NCBI RefSeq assembly: GCF_001905795.1
Contig: NZ_LIXJ01000007.1
Coordinates: 221,370 to 285,369 of the forward strand
Length of the DNA: 64,000 bases
Source: Streptomyces sp. CB01580
Lineage (GTDB): Bacteria > Actinomycetota > Actinomycetes > Streptomycetales > Streptomycetaceae
Direction: 5' to 3'
Positions 48,627 to 57,527 of the stretch are shown here, piece after piece. A program made the position numbers and the translations under genes. Under the pieces are notes generated by a model. That model worked only from the letters and a program-made list of their open reading frames with translations. It did not search any database and had not been told where the DNA came from. Each line of letters starts with the position of its first letter. The first letter of the stretch is position 1.

Positions 48627-49867
48627 CGCCCCGGGCGGACCGCGGCCGGCCGCAGGGGCCGCGCCGCCTTTCGGACCGGTCGCCGGAGCACGGCGGGGGA
48701 ACGGGAACGGTGCTCGACGACGGGGAACGACTGGCGCGGGTCGCGCTGACCCGCATTCTGGAGCCGGGCGACGAGCGGGGCGGCCGATGGCTGCGCGAGC
48801 ACGGGGCCGTCGAGCTGCTGCGGCGGATCAGGGCCGGGGACGGCAGTGCGGAACGGCTGGAGGGCATGACCGCGAAACGCCTCGGCGGCTACCGCCTACG
48901 GGCCGAGGGCGTCGAACCGGAGCGGGACCTGGCGGCGATCGCCGCGCTCGGCGGGCGGTTCGTCTGCCCCGGCGAGCTGGAGTGGCCCGGTCAGCTCGAC
49001 GACCTGGGGGACGCCAGACCGACGGGCCTGTGGGTGCGGGGACCGCGTGACCTGCGGCTCTGGGCGCTGCGCTCGGTCGCCGTGGTCGGTGCCCGGGCCT
49101 GTACGCCGTACGGGTCCCACATGGCGGCGAGCCTCGGCGCGGGGCTCGCGGAGCTGGGGTGGATCGTCGTGTCGGGAGCGGCCTTCGGCGTGGACGGGGC
49201 GGCGCACCGCGGCGCGCTCGCCGTCGGCGGGGCGACGATGGCGGTCCTGGCCTGCGGGGTGGACGTCGCCTATCCCCGGGGACACGCCGAGTTGATCGGA
49301 CGTATGACGGAACAGGGACTCGTCGTCGGCGAATTGCCGCCGTCCGATCATCCGACCCGCAGCAGATTCATTCTGCGGAACCGGGTCATCGCCGCGTTGA
49401 CGCGCGGGACCGTCGTGGTCGAGGCCGAGCACCGCAGCGGTTCGCTCGTCACCGCACGCGCCGCACAGCGGCTCGGCCGCTTCACGATGGGCGTGCCGGG
49501 CCCGGCCACCAGCGGGTTGTCCGCGGGCGTCCACGAACTCCTGCGCGGCGAGGGCGTCCTGGTGACCAGTGCCGCGGAAGTCGTCGAACTGGTGGGTGAC
49601 ATCGGCGCTCTCGCCCCTCTCGCGCAGGTTCGAGTCCACCCGCGGGACCTGCTGGACGCCGACGCCGCGCGGGTTCTCGACGCGGTGCCGTACGGCGGCA
49701 TCGTCACTGGCCGTGACGTCGCCCGTGCGGCCGGAACCAGTACCGACGAAGCCTTCGGCCGGTTGTACGAACTGCACTCACTGGGGTTCGTCGAACGACA
49801 TGGCGACGGATGGCAGTTGACGCGGAGGCGGACATGCAATGACGACGCGCGGCGAGGCGGTTCTTGA
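48623..49867 (+). CDS. dprA: DNA-processing protein DprA
   Basis: DprA binds single-stranded DNA and loads RecA during transformation; in non-competent bacteria the role is less clear. The 414-residue product has an N-terminal helical part, the Rossmann core (SVAVVGARACTPYGSHMA, IVVSGAAFGVDGAAHRGAL, FILRNRVIAALTRGTVVVEA) and a C-terminal winged-helix domain (DAVPYGGIVTGRDVARAAG). GTG at 48623 overlaps the yifB stop (GTGA); GTG at 48710 (VLDDGERLARVAL) would fit shorter homologues. It ends the yraN-yifB-dprA unit. Confidence 0.92.
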   Translation: MTPRADRGRPQGPRRLSDRSPEHGGGTGTVLDDGERLARVALTRILEPGDERGGRWLREHGAVELLRRIRAGDGSAERLEGMTAKRLGGYRLRAEGVEPERDLAAIAALGGRFVCPGELEWPGQLDDLGDARPTGLWVRGPRDLRLWALRSVAVVGARACTPYGSHMAASLGAGLAELGWIVVSGAAFGVDGAAHRGALAVGGATMAVLACGVDVAYPRGHAELIGRMTEQGLVVGELPPSDHPTRSRFILRNRVIAALTRGTVVVEAEHRSGSLVTARAAQRLGRFTMGVPGPATSGLSAGVHELLRGEGVLVTSAAEVVELVGDIGALAPLAQVRVHPRDLLDADAARVLDAVPYGGIVTGRDVARAAGTSTDEAFGRLYELHSLGFVERHGDGWQLTRRRTCNDDARRGGS

Positions 49868-50115
49868 CCTGGCGCATTCGGGTGAAAAGGTGAGGCCGAT
49901 GACCCTCGTCGGCCCTTCAGCGGCACGTCCGGGGCCGCCGCACGCGGTGACGGTCCCGGACCGCAGTCGTGCTCGATCGGCCGGAATCGCACGGCGCCGA
50001 TCCGTAGCCCTGCGCGGACCGCGACGCCGTAATCACGCTACGCTCACAACGACTCCGCATCCGACACAAGTCTCCCGGCCCCACCACTTCACGGCAGAAC
50101 GGCTCAAGGCACCAC

Positions 50116-50952
50116 ATGCCCCAGCACACCTCCGGGTCTGACCGCGCGGCAGTACCACCGGCTGCGCGTGGCACTGTGCGCCCTCCCGCCCCCTCCTCGC
50201 TCGACGAGTTGTGGCGCTCCTACAAGTCCACGGGCGACGAGCGGCTGCGGGAGCAGTTGATCCTGCACTACTCGCCATTGGTGAAGTACGTGGCGGGCCG
50301 GGTGAGCGTGGGCCTGCCCTCCAACGTCGAGCAGGCCGACTTCGTCTCCTCGGGGGTGTTCGGGCTGATCGACGCGATCGAGAAGTTCGACATCGAGCGT
50401 GCGATCAAGTTCGAGACGTACGCGATCACGCGCATCAGGGGCGCCATGATCGACGAGCTGCGGGCGCTGGACTGGATCCCGCGCTCGGTGCGTCAGAAGG
50501 CGCGGGCCGTGGAACGTGCCTACGCCACCCTGGAGGCGCAGCTGCGGCGCACCCCCTCCGAGCCGGAGGTCGCCGCCGAGATGGGTATCACGCTGGAGGA
50601 ACTGCACTCGGTCTTCAGTCAGTTGTCCCTGGCGAACGTGGTCGCGCTGGAGGAACTGCTGCACGTCGGCGGCGAGGGCGGCGACCGGCTGAGCCTGATG
50701 GACACGCTGGAGGACACCACCGCCGACGACCCGGTCGAGGTCGCCGAGGACCGCGAGCTCAGACGGCTGCTCGCCCGGGCGATCAACACCCTCCCGGAGC
50801 GGGAGAAGACGGTGGTCACGCTCTACTACTACGAGGGCCTCACCCTCGCCGAGATCGGCAACGTGCTGGGCGTCACCGAGAGCCGGGTCAGCCAGATCCA
50901 CACCAAATCGGTGCTGCAACTGCGGGCGAAACTGGCCGACGCCGGACGCTGA
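50116..50952 (+). CDS. whiG: Sporulation sigma factor WhiG
   Basis: WhiG is the FliA-type sigma factor that starts sporulation of aerial hyphae in Streptomyces, controlled by the anti-sigma factor RsiG with c-di-GMP. The 278-residue product begins [20 protein letters not shown] and has region 2 ([39 protein letters not shown]), region 3 and region 4 ([35 protein letters not shown]). The N-terminus and length agree with WhiG of S. coelicolor. ATG at 50116 has no strong Shine-Dalgarno. No mobile element separates dprA from whiG here. Confidence 0.96.
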   Translation: MPQHTSGSDRAAVPPAARGTVRPPAPSSLDELWRSYKSTGDERLREQLILHYSPLVKYVAGRVSVGLPSNVEQADFVSSGVFGLIDAIEKFDIERAIKFETYAITRIRGAMIDELRALDWIPRSVRQKARAVERAYATLEAQLRRTPSEPEVAAEMGITLEELHSVFSQLSLANVVALEELLHVGGEGGDRLSLMDTLEDTTADDPVEVAEDRELRRLLARAINTLPEREKTVVTLYYYEGLTLAEIGNVLGVTESRVSQIHTKSVLQLRAKLADAGR

Positions 50953-51044
50953 GGCCACCGTCGGCCCGTGCCGCACGCATGGCTTCGGCCACTGATCGGG
51001 GCCGCGCACCCCCGCTCGAACACAGCTCGCCGTAAAGTGGACCC

Positions 51045-51635
51045 GTGCCCAGGATTCGAGCGGCCTCGGTGGCCGAGCACCGGACCATGCAGCGCGGCGC
51101 CCTCCTGGACGCCGCCCGCTCCCTGCTGTCCGAGGGCGGTACGGAGGCGCTGACCTTCCCCGCCCTCGCCGAGCGCACGGGCCTCGCCAGGTCCTCCGTC
51201 TACGAGTACTTCCGCTCCCGGGCGGCGGTCGTCGAGGAGCTGTGCGCCGTCGACTTCCCCGTCTGGGCGGCGGAGGTCGAGAGCGCGATGGAGCAGGCCG
51301 GCACGCCCGAGGGGAAGATCGAGGCGTATGTGCGTCGGCAGCTGGACCTCGTCGGCGACCGCCGCCACCGGGCGGTCGTCGCGATCTCGGCGAGCGAGCT
51401 GGACGCCGGGGCCCGCGAGAAGATCAGAGCCGCGCACGGCGGCCTGATCGCCATGATCGTCGAGGCGCTCGGCGAGCTGGGCCACGAGCAGCCGCGGCTG
51501 GCGGCGATGCTGGTACAGGGCTCCGTGGACGCCGCGGTCCGCCGTATCGAGCTCGGCGTGGCGGAGGAGCCTGCCGTGATCGCGGACACCGCCGTGGCCA
51601 TGGTTCTGCGCGGCGTACAGGGCGTACGGGACTGA
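51045..51635 (+). CDS. TetR/AcrR-family regulator
   Basis: A 196-residue repressor-type protein. The N-terminal helix-turn-helix is LLSEGGTEALTFPALAERTG followed by LARSSVYEYFRSR, and the ligand-binding C-terminal part is helical (AYVRRQLDLVGDRRHRAVVA). The ligand is unknown. GTG at 51045 has no Shine-Dalgarno; TAAAGT at 51033-51038 lies 6 bases upstream, suggesting a leaderless mRNA. It follows whiG by 92 bp and converges on, and overlaps, the M23 peptidase frame. Confidence 0.9.
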   Translation: MPRIRAASVAEHRTMQRGALLDAARSLLSEGGTEALTFPALAERTGLARSSVYEYFRSRAAVVEELCAVDFPVWAAEVESAMEQAGTPEGKIEAYVRRQLDLVGDRRHRAVVAISASELDAGAREKIRAAHGGLIAMIVEALGELGHEQPRLAAMLVQGSVDAAVRRIELGVAEEPAVIADTAVAMVLRGVQGVRD

Positions 51636-52449
51636 CAGCGGGCCGTCGGGTGGCGCGCGGTGGAACGGCGCGTCGTGAGGCGGCGAACAGAACGCCGGGG
51701 GCGGCGAGTCCGTCCCCGGCCCTCTCGGCCGACCCGCCCGGTTCCGGCACGCCGAACACCGGCAGCAGACGGGACGGCCCTCGCCGCAGCAGCTCGGGCG
51801 GCAGCAGCGACAGCGGGTCCAGATACGTGTCACCGCGCCGCAGCCCCCAGTGCAGACAGCCCGACGGGCAGTGGAACGGCCCGGCCTCCATCACCCCGAC
51901 GCGCTGACCGGCCGCCACCCCCTCGCCTGCGGTGACGAGCGCGCGCACCGGCTCGTAGCCGGTCCGCAGCGGCGGGTCGCCGCTGTCGGCCACCTCGATG
52001 GTCACCACCCCGCGCCCCGCGACCCGCCCCGCGAAGGAGACACGTCCCGTGGTCGCCGCCAGCACCGCCGTGCCCGGCGCCGCGGCGAGATCCACTCCGC
52101 GGTGGCCACGCCCGTAGGGGTCGGCCGGTGGTTCCCAGCCCCGGACGATCGCGAGACGTCCGGCGAGCGGCCGGCTCCGGGCGCCGTCCGACTGCGACGG
52201 CGGGGCGGGGAGGGGCTCGGGCACGGGATCAGGTGCGGGCGGTGGCCCGGGAACGGGGTCGCGCGCGGGCGCGGCCGGGAACGCCGCCACGGCGGGGGCG
52301 GCCGGGCGCATGGACAGCGGTGCCCCGCTCGCGGCACCGTACAGCAGCGCGAGAAGGCCGGCCGTCGCCATCGCGGCAGGCGCGGCACGGAGTCGGCGCC
52401 CACGGACGGGCGCGCGGCGGGAAGCCGTCGGATCAGGTGCGGGTCGCAT
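51424..52449 (-). CDS. M23-family peptidoglycan endopeptidase, exported
   Basis: A protein with a signal or anchor segment ([20 protein letters not shown]), a Pro-rich linker and an M23/LytM domain: [20 protein letters not shown] (first zinc ligand H), [20 protein letters not shown] and [20 protein letters not shown] (HxH-type end). The catalytic domain ends about 51,750, yet the frame runs on through about 100 low-complexity residues and overlaps the 3' end of the tetR gene by 212 bases. Either the stop has been lost or the tail is real. ATG at 52449 is used; GTG at 52467 is possible. Confidence 0.8.
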   Translation of the reverse strand: MRPAPDPTASRRAPVRGRRLRAAPAAMATAGLLALLYGAASGAPLSMRPAAPAVAAFPAAPARDPVPGPPPAPDPVPEPLPAPPSQSDGARSRPLAGRLAIVRGWEPPADPYGRGHRGVDLAAAPGTAVLAATTGRVSFAGRVAGRGVVTIEVADSGDPPLRTGYEPVRALVTAGEGVAAGQRVGVMEAGPFHCPSGCLHWGLRRGDTYLDPLSLLPPELLRRGPSRLLPVFGVPEPGGSAERAGDGLAAPGVLFAASRRAVPPRATRRPAVSPVRPVRRAEPWPRRCPRSRQAPPPRRARYGGPRRPRSPVPASPPAAAARGPARRAPRRSWRSGRRARL

Positions 52450-52726
52450 GGCAGAACCGTCCCGCACCGTCCGGATCCGCGGGGATCATGAACCGGATCT
52501 GTGGACTACCGACCGGTTGTGGACAGCGCCGTCACCCGGCACCCGGCCCGTCCCGTACACTTCCTATGGCGATCCGGGTCACCGGGTCGACTTCGCACGC
52601 CCCGCCACCTCCCTCTTCGCGGACGGTGGCCGCGCTCCTCGGTCCTTCGTGGCACGGCGCGTCGGGGCGTCAGGCGCGACAGCAATCCTGCGGTCGCGAC
52701 AACCGAGTACCCCAAGGAGTACGGCC

Positions 52727-53638
52727 ATGGCCGTCGTCACGATGCGGGAGCTGCTGGAGAGCGGCGTCCACTTCGGTCACCAGACCCGTCGCTGGAACCC
52801 GAAGATGAAGCGCTTCATCTTCACCGAGCGCAACGGCATCTACATCATCGACCTGCTCCAGTCGCTGTCGTACATCGACCGCGCCTACGAGTTCGTCAAG
52901 GAGACCGTCGCCCACGGCGGCTCCATCATGTTCGTCGGTACCAAGAAGCAGGCCCAGGAGGCCATCGCCGAGCAGGCGACGCGCGTCGGCATGCCGTACG
53001 TCAACCAGCGTTGGCTCGGTGGCATGCTCACCAACTTCTCCACCGTCTACAAGCGCCTCCAGCGCCTGAAGGAGCTGGAGCTCATCGACTTCGAGGACGT
53101 GGCCGCCTCCGGCCTCACCAAGAAGGAGCTCCTGGTCCTCTCGCGCGAGAAGGCCAAGCTGGAGAAGACCCTCGGTGGTATCCGCGAGATGCAGAAGGTG
53201 CCGAGCGCCGTCTGGATCGTCGACACCAAGAAGGAGCACATCGCCGTCGGCGAGGCTCGCAAGCTCAACATCCCGGTCGTCGCGATCCTCGACACCAACT
53301 GCGACCCCGACGAGGTCGACTACAAGATTCCGGGCAACGACGACGCGATCCGCTCCGTCACCCTGCTCACCCGTGTGATCGCCGACGCCGTCGCCGAGGG
53401 CCTCATCGCCCGCTCCGGTGCCGCCACCGGTGACTCGAAGCCGGGCGAGAAGGCCGCCGGTGAGCCGCTCGCCGAGTGGGAGCGCGACCTGCTCGAGGGC
53501 GACAAGAAGGCCGACGCCGAGGTCCAGTCCTCCGCCGAGACCGAGAAGGCCGCGGACGCCGACAAGGCCGCGGACGCCGAGAAGGCCGCGGACGCCGAGA
53601 AGGCCGAAGCCCCGGCCGCGGACGCCGAGCAGGCCTGA
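52727..53638 (+). CDS. rpsB: 30S ribosomal protein S2
   Basis: S2 binds the 30S subunit and is needed for S1 docking. The 303-residue product starts [20 protein letters not shown] and shows [32 protein letters not shown] and [20 protein letters not shown]. The C-terminus is an actinobacterial acidic/alanine-rich extension with a repeated six-residue unit (KAADAE). ATG at 52727 follows AAGGAGTACGGCC. It heads rpsB-tsf, separated by a hairpin. Confidence 0.97.
   Translation: MAVVTMRELLESGVHFGHQTRRWNPKMKRFIFTERNGIYIIDLLQSLSYIDRAYEFVKETVAHGGSIMFVGTKKQAQEAIAEQATRVGMPYVNQRWLGGMLTNFSTVYKRLQRLKELELIDFEDVAASGLTKKELLVLSREKAKLEKTLGGIREMQKVPSAVWIVDTKKEHIAVGEARKLNIPVVAILDTNCDPDEVDYKIPGNDDAIRSVTLLTRVIADAVAEGLIARSGAATGDSKPGEKAAGEPLAEWERDLLEGDKKADAEVQSSAETEKAADADKAADAEKAADAEKAEAPAADAEQA
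53551..53610 (+). repeat. 18-bp coding tandem repeats in rpsB tail
   Basis: The unit GCCGCGGACGCCGA(G/C)AAG recurs about every 18 bp, encoding AADA(D/E)K three times. It is the direct cause of the repetitive S2 tail and a likely site of length variation. Confidence 0.8.
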
Positions 53639-53656
53639 CACCCGTCACGGCTGATG

Positions 53657-53694
53657 ACGGCGGGGGCCGGTGCCACGAGCACCGCCCCCGCCGT
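53657..53694 (+). terminator. Hairpin between rpsB and tsf
   Basis: A stem of 10 + 6 bp (ACGGCGGGGG-c-CGGTGC with GCACCG-CCCCCGCCGT, one bulged C) closes loop CACGA in the rpsB-tsf spacer. No T-run follows; it may attenuate transcription so that S2 and EF-Ts are made in different amounts. Confidence 0.75.
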
Positions 53695-53737
53695 TGACCC
53701 GTAGATCTTTCAGACTTCGAGAGAGAAACACAGACTC

Positions 53738-54574
53738 ATGGCGAACTACACCGCCGCTGACGTCAAGAAGCTCCGCGAGCTGACCGGCGCCGGCATGATG
53801 GACTGCAAGAAGGCGCTGGACGAGGCCGAGGGCAACGTCGAGAAGGCCGTCGAGGCGCTCCGTATCAAGGGCCAGAAGGGCGTCGCCAAGCGCGAGGGCC
53901 GTTCCGCCGAGAACGGTGCCGTCGTCTCCCTCATCTCCGAGGACAAGACCTCCGGCGTCCTGCTGGAGCTGAAGTGCGAGACGGACTTCGTCGCCAAGGG
54001 CGAGAAGTTCCAGAGCGTCGCCAACACGCTCGCCGCGCACGTCGCCGCCACCTCCCCGGCCGACCTGGCCGCGCTGCTCGCCTCCGAGATCGAGGCAGGC
54101 AAGACCGTCCAGGCGTACGTCGACGAGGCCAACGCCAACCTCGGCGAGAAGATCGTCCTGGACCGCTTCGCGCAGTTCACCGGCGGTTACGTGGCCGCGT
54201 ACATGCACCGCACCATGCCCGACCTCCCGCCGCAGGTCGGCGTCCTGGTCGAGCTGGACAAGGAGAGCGCCGAGGTCGCCAAGGACGTCGCGCAGCACAT
54301 CGCCGCCTTCGCCCCGAAGTACCTCAGCCGCGAGGACGTCCCGGCCGAGACGGTCGAGAACGAGCGCCGTGTCGCCGAGGCCACCTCCCGCGAGGAGGGC
54401 AAGCCCGAGGCCGCTCTCCCGAAGATCGTCGAGGGGCGGGTCAACGGCTTCTTCAAGGAGGTCGTCGCTCTGGAGCAGGCGTTCGCCAAGGACAACAAGA
54501 AGTCGGTCCAGAAGGTTCTGGACGAGGCCGGTGTCACCCTGAAGCGCTTCTCGCGCATCAAGGTCGGCATCTGA
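53738..54574 (+). CDS. tsf: Elongation factor Ts
   Basis: EF-Ts is the nucleotide-exchange factor of EF-Tu. The 278-residue product starts [20 protein letters not shown] with the UBA-like N-domain, then [20 protein letters not shown], the EF-Tu contact motif [13 protein letters not shown] and a C-terminal coiled region. ATG at 53738 follows GAGAGAAACACAGACTC. Usual order rpsB-tsf-pyrH-frr. Confidence 0.97.
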   Translation: MANYTAADVKKLRELTGAGMMDCKKALDEAEGNVEKAVEALRIKGQKGVAKREGRSAENGAVVSLISEDKTSGVLLELKCETDFVAKGEKFQSVANTLAAHVAATSPADLAALLASEIEAGKTVQAYVDEANANLGEKIVLDRFAQFTGGYVAAYMHRTMPDLPPQVGVLVELDKESAEVAKDVAQHIAAFAPKYLSREDVPAETVENERRVAEATSREEGKPEAALPKIVEGRVNGFFKEVVALEQAFAKDNKKSVQKVLDEAGVTLKRFSRIKVGI

Positions 54575-54659
54575 GTCCGTCCGCGAACAACGGTGGACCC
54601 CTCAGGGGGTCCGGTGCAGTCGTCGGCCGCACCCATGCCGTACGACCGCAGATCTGACG

Positions 54660-54709
54660 AGGAGGCCATTGCCGCTGAGGGACACCAGACCCACCGGCAA
54701 TGGCCTTCT
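54660..54709 (+). terminator. Stem-loop between tsf and pyrH
   Basis: GGCCATTGCCG (54664-54674) pairs perfectly with CGGCAATGGCC (54695-54705), extended by outer A-T/G-T pairs to about 15 bp, with a 20-base loop and TTCTT after it. It lies 26 bp before the pyrH ATG, so it can act as terminator of tsf or attenuator of pyrH. A smaller 7-bp hairpin lies at 54595-54612. Confidence 0.7.
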
Positions 54710-54734
54710 TGGTATGTGCACGAGGAGAATCTCC

Positions 54735-55511
54735 ATGAACAAGGGCGCGGACGCAGCCAAAGGCGACCACAAGCGCGATGACGACAAGGTACCTGGACGC
54801 TTCATGCTGAAGCTGTCCGGAGAGGCGTTCGCCGGCGGCGGGGGACTCGGTGTCGACCCCGACGTCGTGCACGCCATCGCCCGGGAAATCGCGGCGGTCG
54901 TCCGTGACGGCGCAGAGATCGCGGTCGTGATCGGCGGCGGGAACTTCTTCCGCGGTGCCGAACTCCAGCAGCGCGGTATGGACCGGGCCCGGTCCGACTA
55001 CATGGGCATGCTCGGCACGGTCATGAACTGTCTGGCGCTCCAGGACTTCCTGGAGAAGGAGGGCATCGACTCCCGCGTCCAGACGGCCATCACCATGGGT
55101 CAGGTCGCGGAGCCGTACATTCCGCTGCGCGCCGTGCGGCACCTGGAGAAGGGGCGCGTCGTCATCTTCGGCGCGGGCATGGGCATGCCGTACTTCTCCA
55201 CCGACACCACCGCCGCCCAGCGGGCCCTGGAGATCGACGCCCAGGCCCTGCTGATGGGCAAGAACGGTGTGGACGGGGTCTACGACTCCGACCCGAAGAC
55301 CAACCCCGACGCGGTGAAGTTCGACGCGCTCGAATACGGCGAGGTGCTCGCGCGCGATCTCAAGGTCGCCGACGCCACCGCCATCACGCTCTGCCGTGAC
55401 AACGAGCTGCCGATCCTCGTCTTCGAGCTGACGGCCACGGGCAATATCGCCCGCGCGGTCAAGGGTGAGAAGATCGGCACGCTCGTGAGTGACCAGGGCA
55501 CCCGGGCCTGA
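54735..55511 (+). CDS. pyrH: UMP kinase
   Basis: PyrH converts UMP to UDP and is allosterically regulated by GTP and UTP. The 258-residue amino-acid-kinase-fold protein shows [49 protein letters not shown] and [23 protein letters not shown] at 54735 ([17 protein letters not shown]) has GAGGAG upstream; the long basic N-terminus is common in Streptomyces. It starts a pyrH-frr-cdsA group. Confidence 0.96.
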   Translation: MNKGADAAKGDHKRDDDKVPGRFMLKLSGEAFAGGGGLGVDPDVVHAIAREIAAVVRDGAEIAVVIGGGNFFRGAELQQRGMDRARSDYMGMLGTVMNCLALQDFLEKEGIDSRVQTAITMGQVAEPYIPLRAVRHLEKGRVVIFGAGMGMPYFSTDTTAAQRALEIDAQALLMGKNGVDGVYDSDPKTNPDAVKFDALEYGEVLARDLKVADATAITLCRDNELPILVFELTATGNIARAVKGEKIGTLVSDQGTRA

Positions 55512-55691
55512 GGACCGGGAAACGTCCCCGGGAAGCCGCGGGCAGGGTCCGGGACCTGCGGGGAAAGTCCCGGCACGGCGCCCCGGAGGATGGACAACGG
55601 CCTGCCGGTCGGACACCGTGCAGGTGAGGACGCGACGCAGATCCGCGGGCCCGAGCACGCCGGGCCCACTCAAGACACGCAGGAGCACGTG

Positions 55692-56249
55692 GTGATCGAA
55701 GAAACCCTCCTCGAGGCCGAGGAGAAGATGGAGAAGGCCGTCGTCGTCGCGAAAGAGGACTTCGCCGCGATCCGGACCGGCCGCGCCCACCCGGCGATGT
55801 TCAACAAGATCGTCGCCGACTACTACGGTGCGTTGACCCCGATCAACCAGCTTGCCTCGTTCTCGGTGCCCGAGCCCCGCATGGCCGTCGTGACGCCGTT
55901 CGACAAGAGCGCGCTGCGCAACATCGAGCAGGCCATCCGCGACTCGGACCTCGGCGTCAACCCGAGCAACGACGGCAATATCATCCGGGTGAGCTTCCCG
56001 GAGCTCACCGAGGAGCGCCGTCGCGACTACATCAAGGTCGCGAGGACCAAGGCCGAGGACTCCCGCATCTCCATCCGGGCCGTGCGCCGCAAGGCCAAGG
56101 AAGCACTCGACAAGCTGGTCAAGGACAAGGAGACCGGCGAGGACGAGGTGCGTCGCGCCGAGAAGGAGCTCGACGACACCACCGCGAAGTACGTCGCACA
56201 GGTCGACGAGCTGCTCAAGCACAAGGAAGCCGAGCTGCTCGAAGTCTGA
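55692..56249 (+). CDS. frr: Ribosome recycling factor
   Basis: RRF splits the post-termination ribosome with EF-G. The 185-residue product begins [20 protein letters not shown] and shows [40 protein letters not shown] and [23 protein letters not shown] at 55692 is chosen over the adjacent GTG at 55689 because AGGAG then lies 6 bases upstream and the length equals the family norm. It overlaps cdsA by one base. Confidence 0.97.
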   Translation: MIEETLLEAEEKMEKAVVVAKEDFAAIRTGRAHPAMFNKIVADYYGALTPINQLASFSVPEPRMAVVTPFDKSALRNIEQAIRDSDLGVNPSNDGNIIRVSFPELTEERRRDYIKVARTKAEDSRISIRAVRRKAKEALDKLVKDKETGEDEVRRAEKELDDTTAKYVAQVDELLKHKEAELLEV

Positions 56250-57334
56250 TGAACGACTCTTCCTGGGGCGCCACGCCGGGAGCCGGTCCGTGGGCTGCGC
56301 CCGAGATGCGTGCTGCCCCGGTGGGTCCCGCGCACGATGTGCATGACGCCCAGCAGACTCGGCCCATGCCCATCGTGCCGGACGCCCCTGACGCAGGTGG
56401 AGACGCTGACGACCGTGACGACCGGGAGCAGGGGGGCGCACGCCCGAACGGCGGCCCCCTGCTCCGCGACGAGAAGCCGCAGGAGCCCATGCCCACCGCG
56501 CCACCGTCCCCGCAGAAGAAGCGTGCGGGCCGCGATCTGCGAGCCGCCATAGGGGTCGGGGTGGGGCTCGGCGCCGTCATCGTCGCCTCGCTGTTCGTCG
56601 TGAAGGCCGTCTTCGTCGGGGTGATCGTCGTCGCCGTCGTCGTGGGCCTGTGGGAGCTCACCTCACGGCTGTCGGAGCGCAAGGGCATCAACGCGCCGCT
56701 CGTGCCGTTGGCGGTCGGCGGTGCAGCGATGGTGGTGGCCGGGTACATGAAGGGCGCCGAGGGCGCCTGGGTGGCCGTGGCGCTGACCGCGCTCGCGGTT
56801 CTCGTCTGGCGGATGGCCCAGCCTCCGGAGGGCTACCTCAAGGACGTCACGGCCGGTGTGTTCGCCGCGTTCTACGTGCCGTTCCTCGCCACGTTCGTCG
56901 CCATGCTCCTGACCGCGGACGACGGGCCGCAGCGGGTGCTCACCTTCCTGCTGCTGACCGTGGTCAGCGACACAGGGGCGTACGCCGTCGGCTGGCGCTT
57001 CGGCAAGCACAAGCTCGCGCCGCGCATCAGCCCCGGGAAGACCCGCGAGGGCCTCTTCGGGGCCGTCGCCTTCGCGATGGTCGCGGGTGCCCTGTGCATG
57101 CAGTTCCTGATCGACGGCGGTGCCTGGTGGCAGGGGCTGCTGCTGGGGCTCGCGGTCGCGGCCAGCGCCACCCTCGGCGACCTGGGCGAGTCGATGATCA
57201 AGCGGGACCTCGGCATCAAGGACATGGGCACGCTGCTGCCGGGACACGGCGGGATCATGGACCGGCTGGACTCGCTGCTGCCGACCGCTCCGGTGGTCTG
57301 GCTGCTGCTGGTGCTGTTCGTCGGCTCCGGCTGA
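56249..57334 (+). CDS. cdsA: Phosphatidate cytidylyltransferase
   Basis: CdsA makes CDP-diacylglycerol, precursor of phosphatidylglycerol, cardiolipin and phosphatidylinositol in the membrane. The 361-residue product has an 85-residue Pro/Asp-rich cytoplasmic N-terminus, then about eight membrane segments and the CDS signature near the end: SMIKRDLGIKDMGTLLPGHG followed by GIMDRLDSL. ATG at 56249 overlaps the frr stop (TGATG). A hairpin terminator follows at 57376-57414. Confidence 0.96.
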   Translation: MNDSSWGATPGAGPWAAPEMRAAPVGPAHDVHDAQQTRPMPIVPDAPDAGGDADDRDDREQGGARPNGGPLLRDEKPQEPMPTAPPSPQKKRAGRDLRAAIGVGVGLGAVIVASLFVVKAVFVGVIVVAVVVGLWELTSRLSERKGINAPLVPLAVGGAAMVVAGYMKGAEGAWVAVALTALAVLVWRMAQPPEGYLKDVTAGVFAAFYVPFLATFVAMLLTADDGPQRVLTFLLLTVVSDTGAYAVGWRFGKHKLAPRISPGKTREGLFGAVAFAMVAGALCMQFLIDGGAWWQGLLLGLAVAASATLGDLGESMIKRDLGIKDMGTLLPGHGGIMDRLDSLLPTAPVVWLLLVLFVGSG

Positions 57335-57375
57335 GCCCAGGACCGGTCCGCCCGGCTCCGACCAGGGAGTTCTCA

Positions 57376-57414
57376 GGCGAGGGCCCGCTGTCCACAGGAC
57401 GGCGGGCCCTCGCC
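57376..57414 (+). terminator. Terminator after cdsA
   Basis: A perfect 13-bp stem (GGCGAGGGCCCGC with GCGGGCCCTCGCC), extended inward by TGTCC/GGAC pairing, lies 42 bp after the cdsA stop and before the rlmN fragment. Confidence 0.85.
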
Positions 57415-57440
57415 GCTGCGTCTGCGACACTGGATGAACC

Positions 57441-57462
57441 ATGCCTAAGCCCGGAGAACTGG
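57441..57462. other. Probable left attachment site (attL) of the integrated element
   Basis: The junction between chromosomal rlmN-like sequence and element sequence falls here: the peptide matches RlmN up to GEL (57461) and not after. The core repeat shared with attR should lie within these bases. The exact core needs the right junction, which is outside the window. Confidence 0.5.
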
Positions 57463-57509
57463 CAGTGATCGGGCAGCAACAAGCCCCCTACCAGCGCGTT
57501 TGGCGCTGA
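57441..57509 (+). pseudogene. rlmN: 5' fragment of rlmN, interrupted by the integrated element
   Basis: An open frame begins ATGCCTAAGCCCGGAGAACT and reads MPKPGEL, the N-terminus expected of Streptomyces RlmN, the radical-SAM 23S rRNA A2503 methyltransferase normally next to cdsA. It then reads AVIGQQQAPYQRVWR and stops; these residues are not RlmN-like and fall within the hairpin at the element's edge. So only about seven codons of the native gene remain here. The rest is expected beyond 64,000, possibly with its start restored by the duplicated attachment core. Confidence 0.7.
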
Positions 57510-57517
57510 CAGGGGGC
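57483..57517 (-). terminator. Hairpin terminator of the integrase gene
   Basis: GCCCCCT...AGGGGGC outer stem and CAGCGC/GCGCTG inner stem, separated by an AC/AC mismatch, with loop GTTTG. It lies 11 bp beyond the integrase stop on the minus strand and is followed on that strand by TTGTTG. Confidence 0.75.
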
Positions 57518-57527
57518 CAATTCCGTA

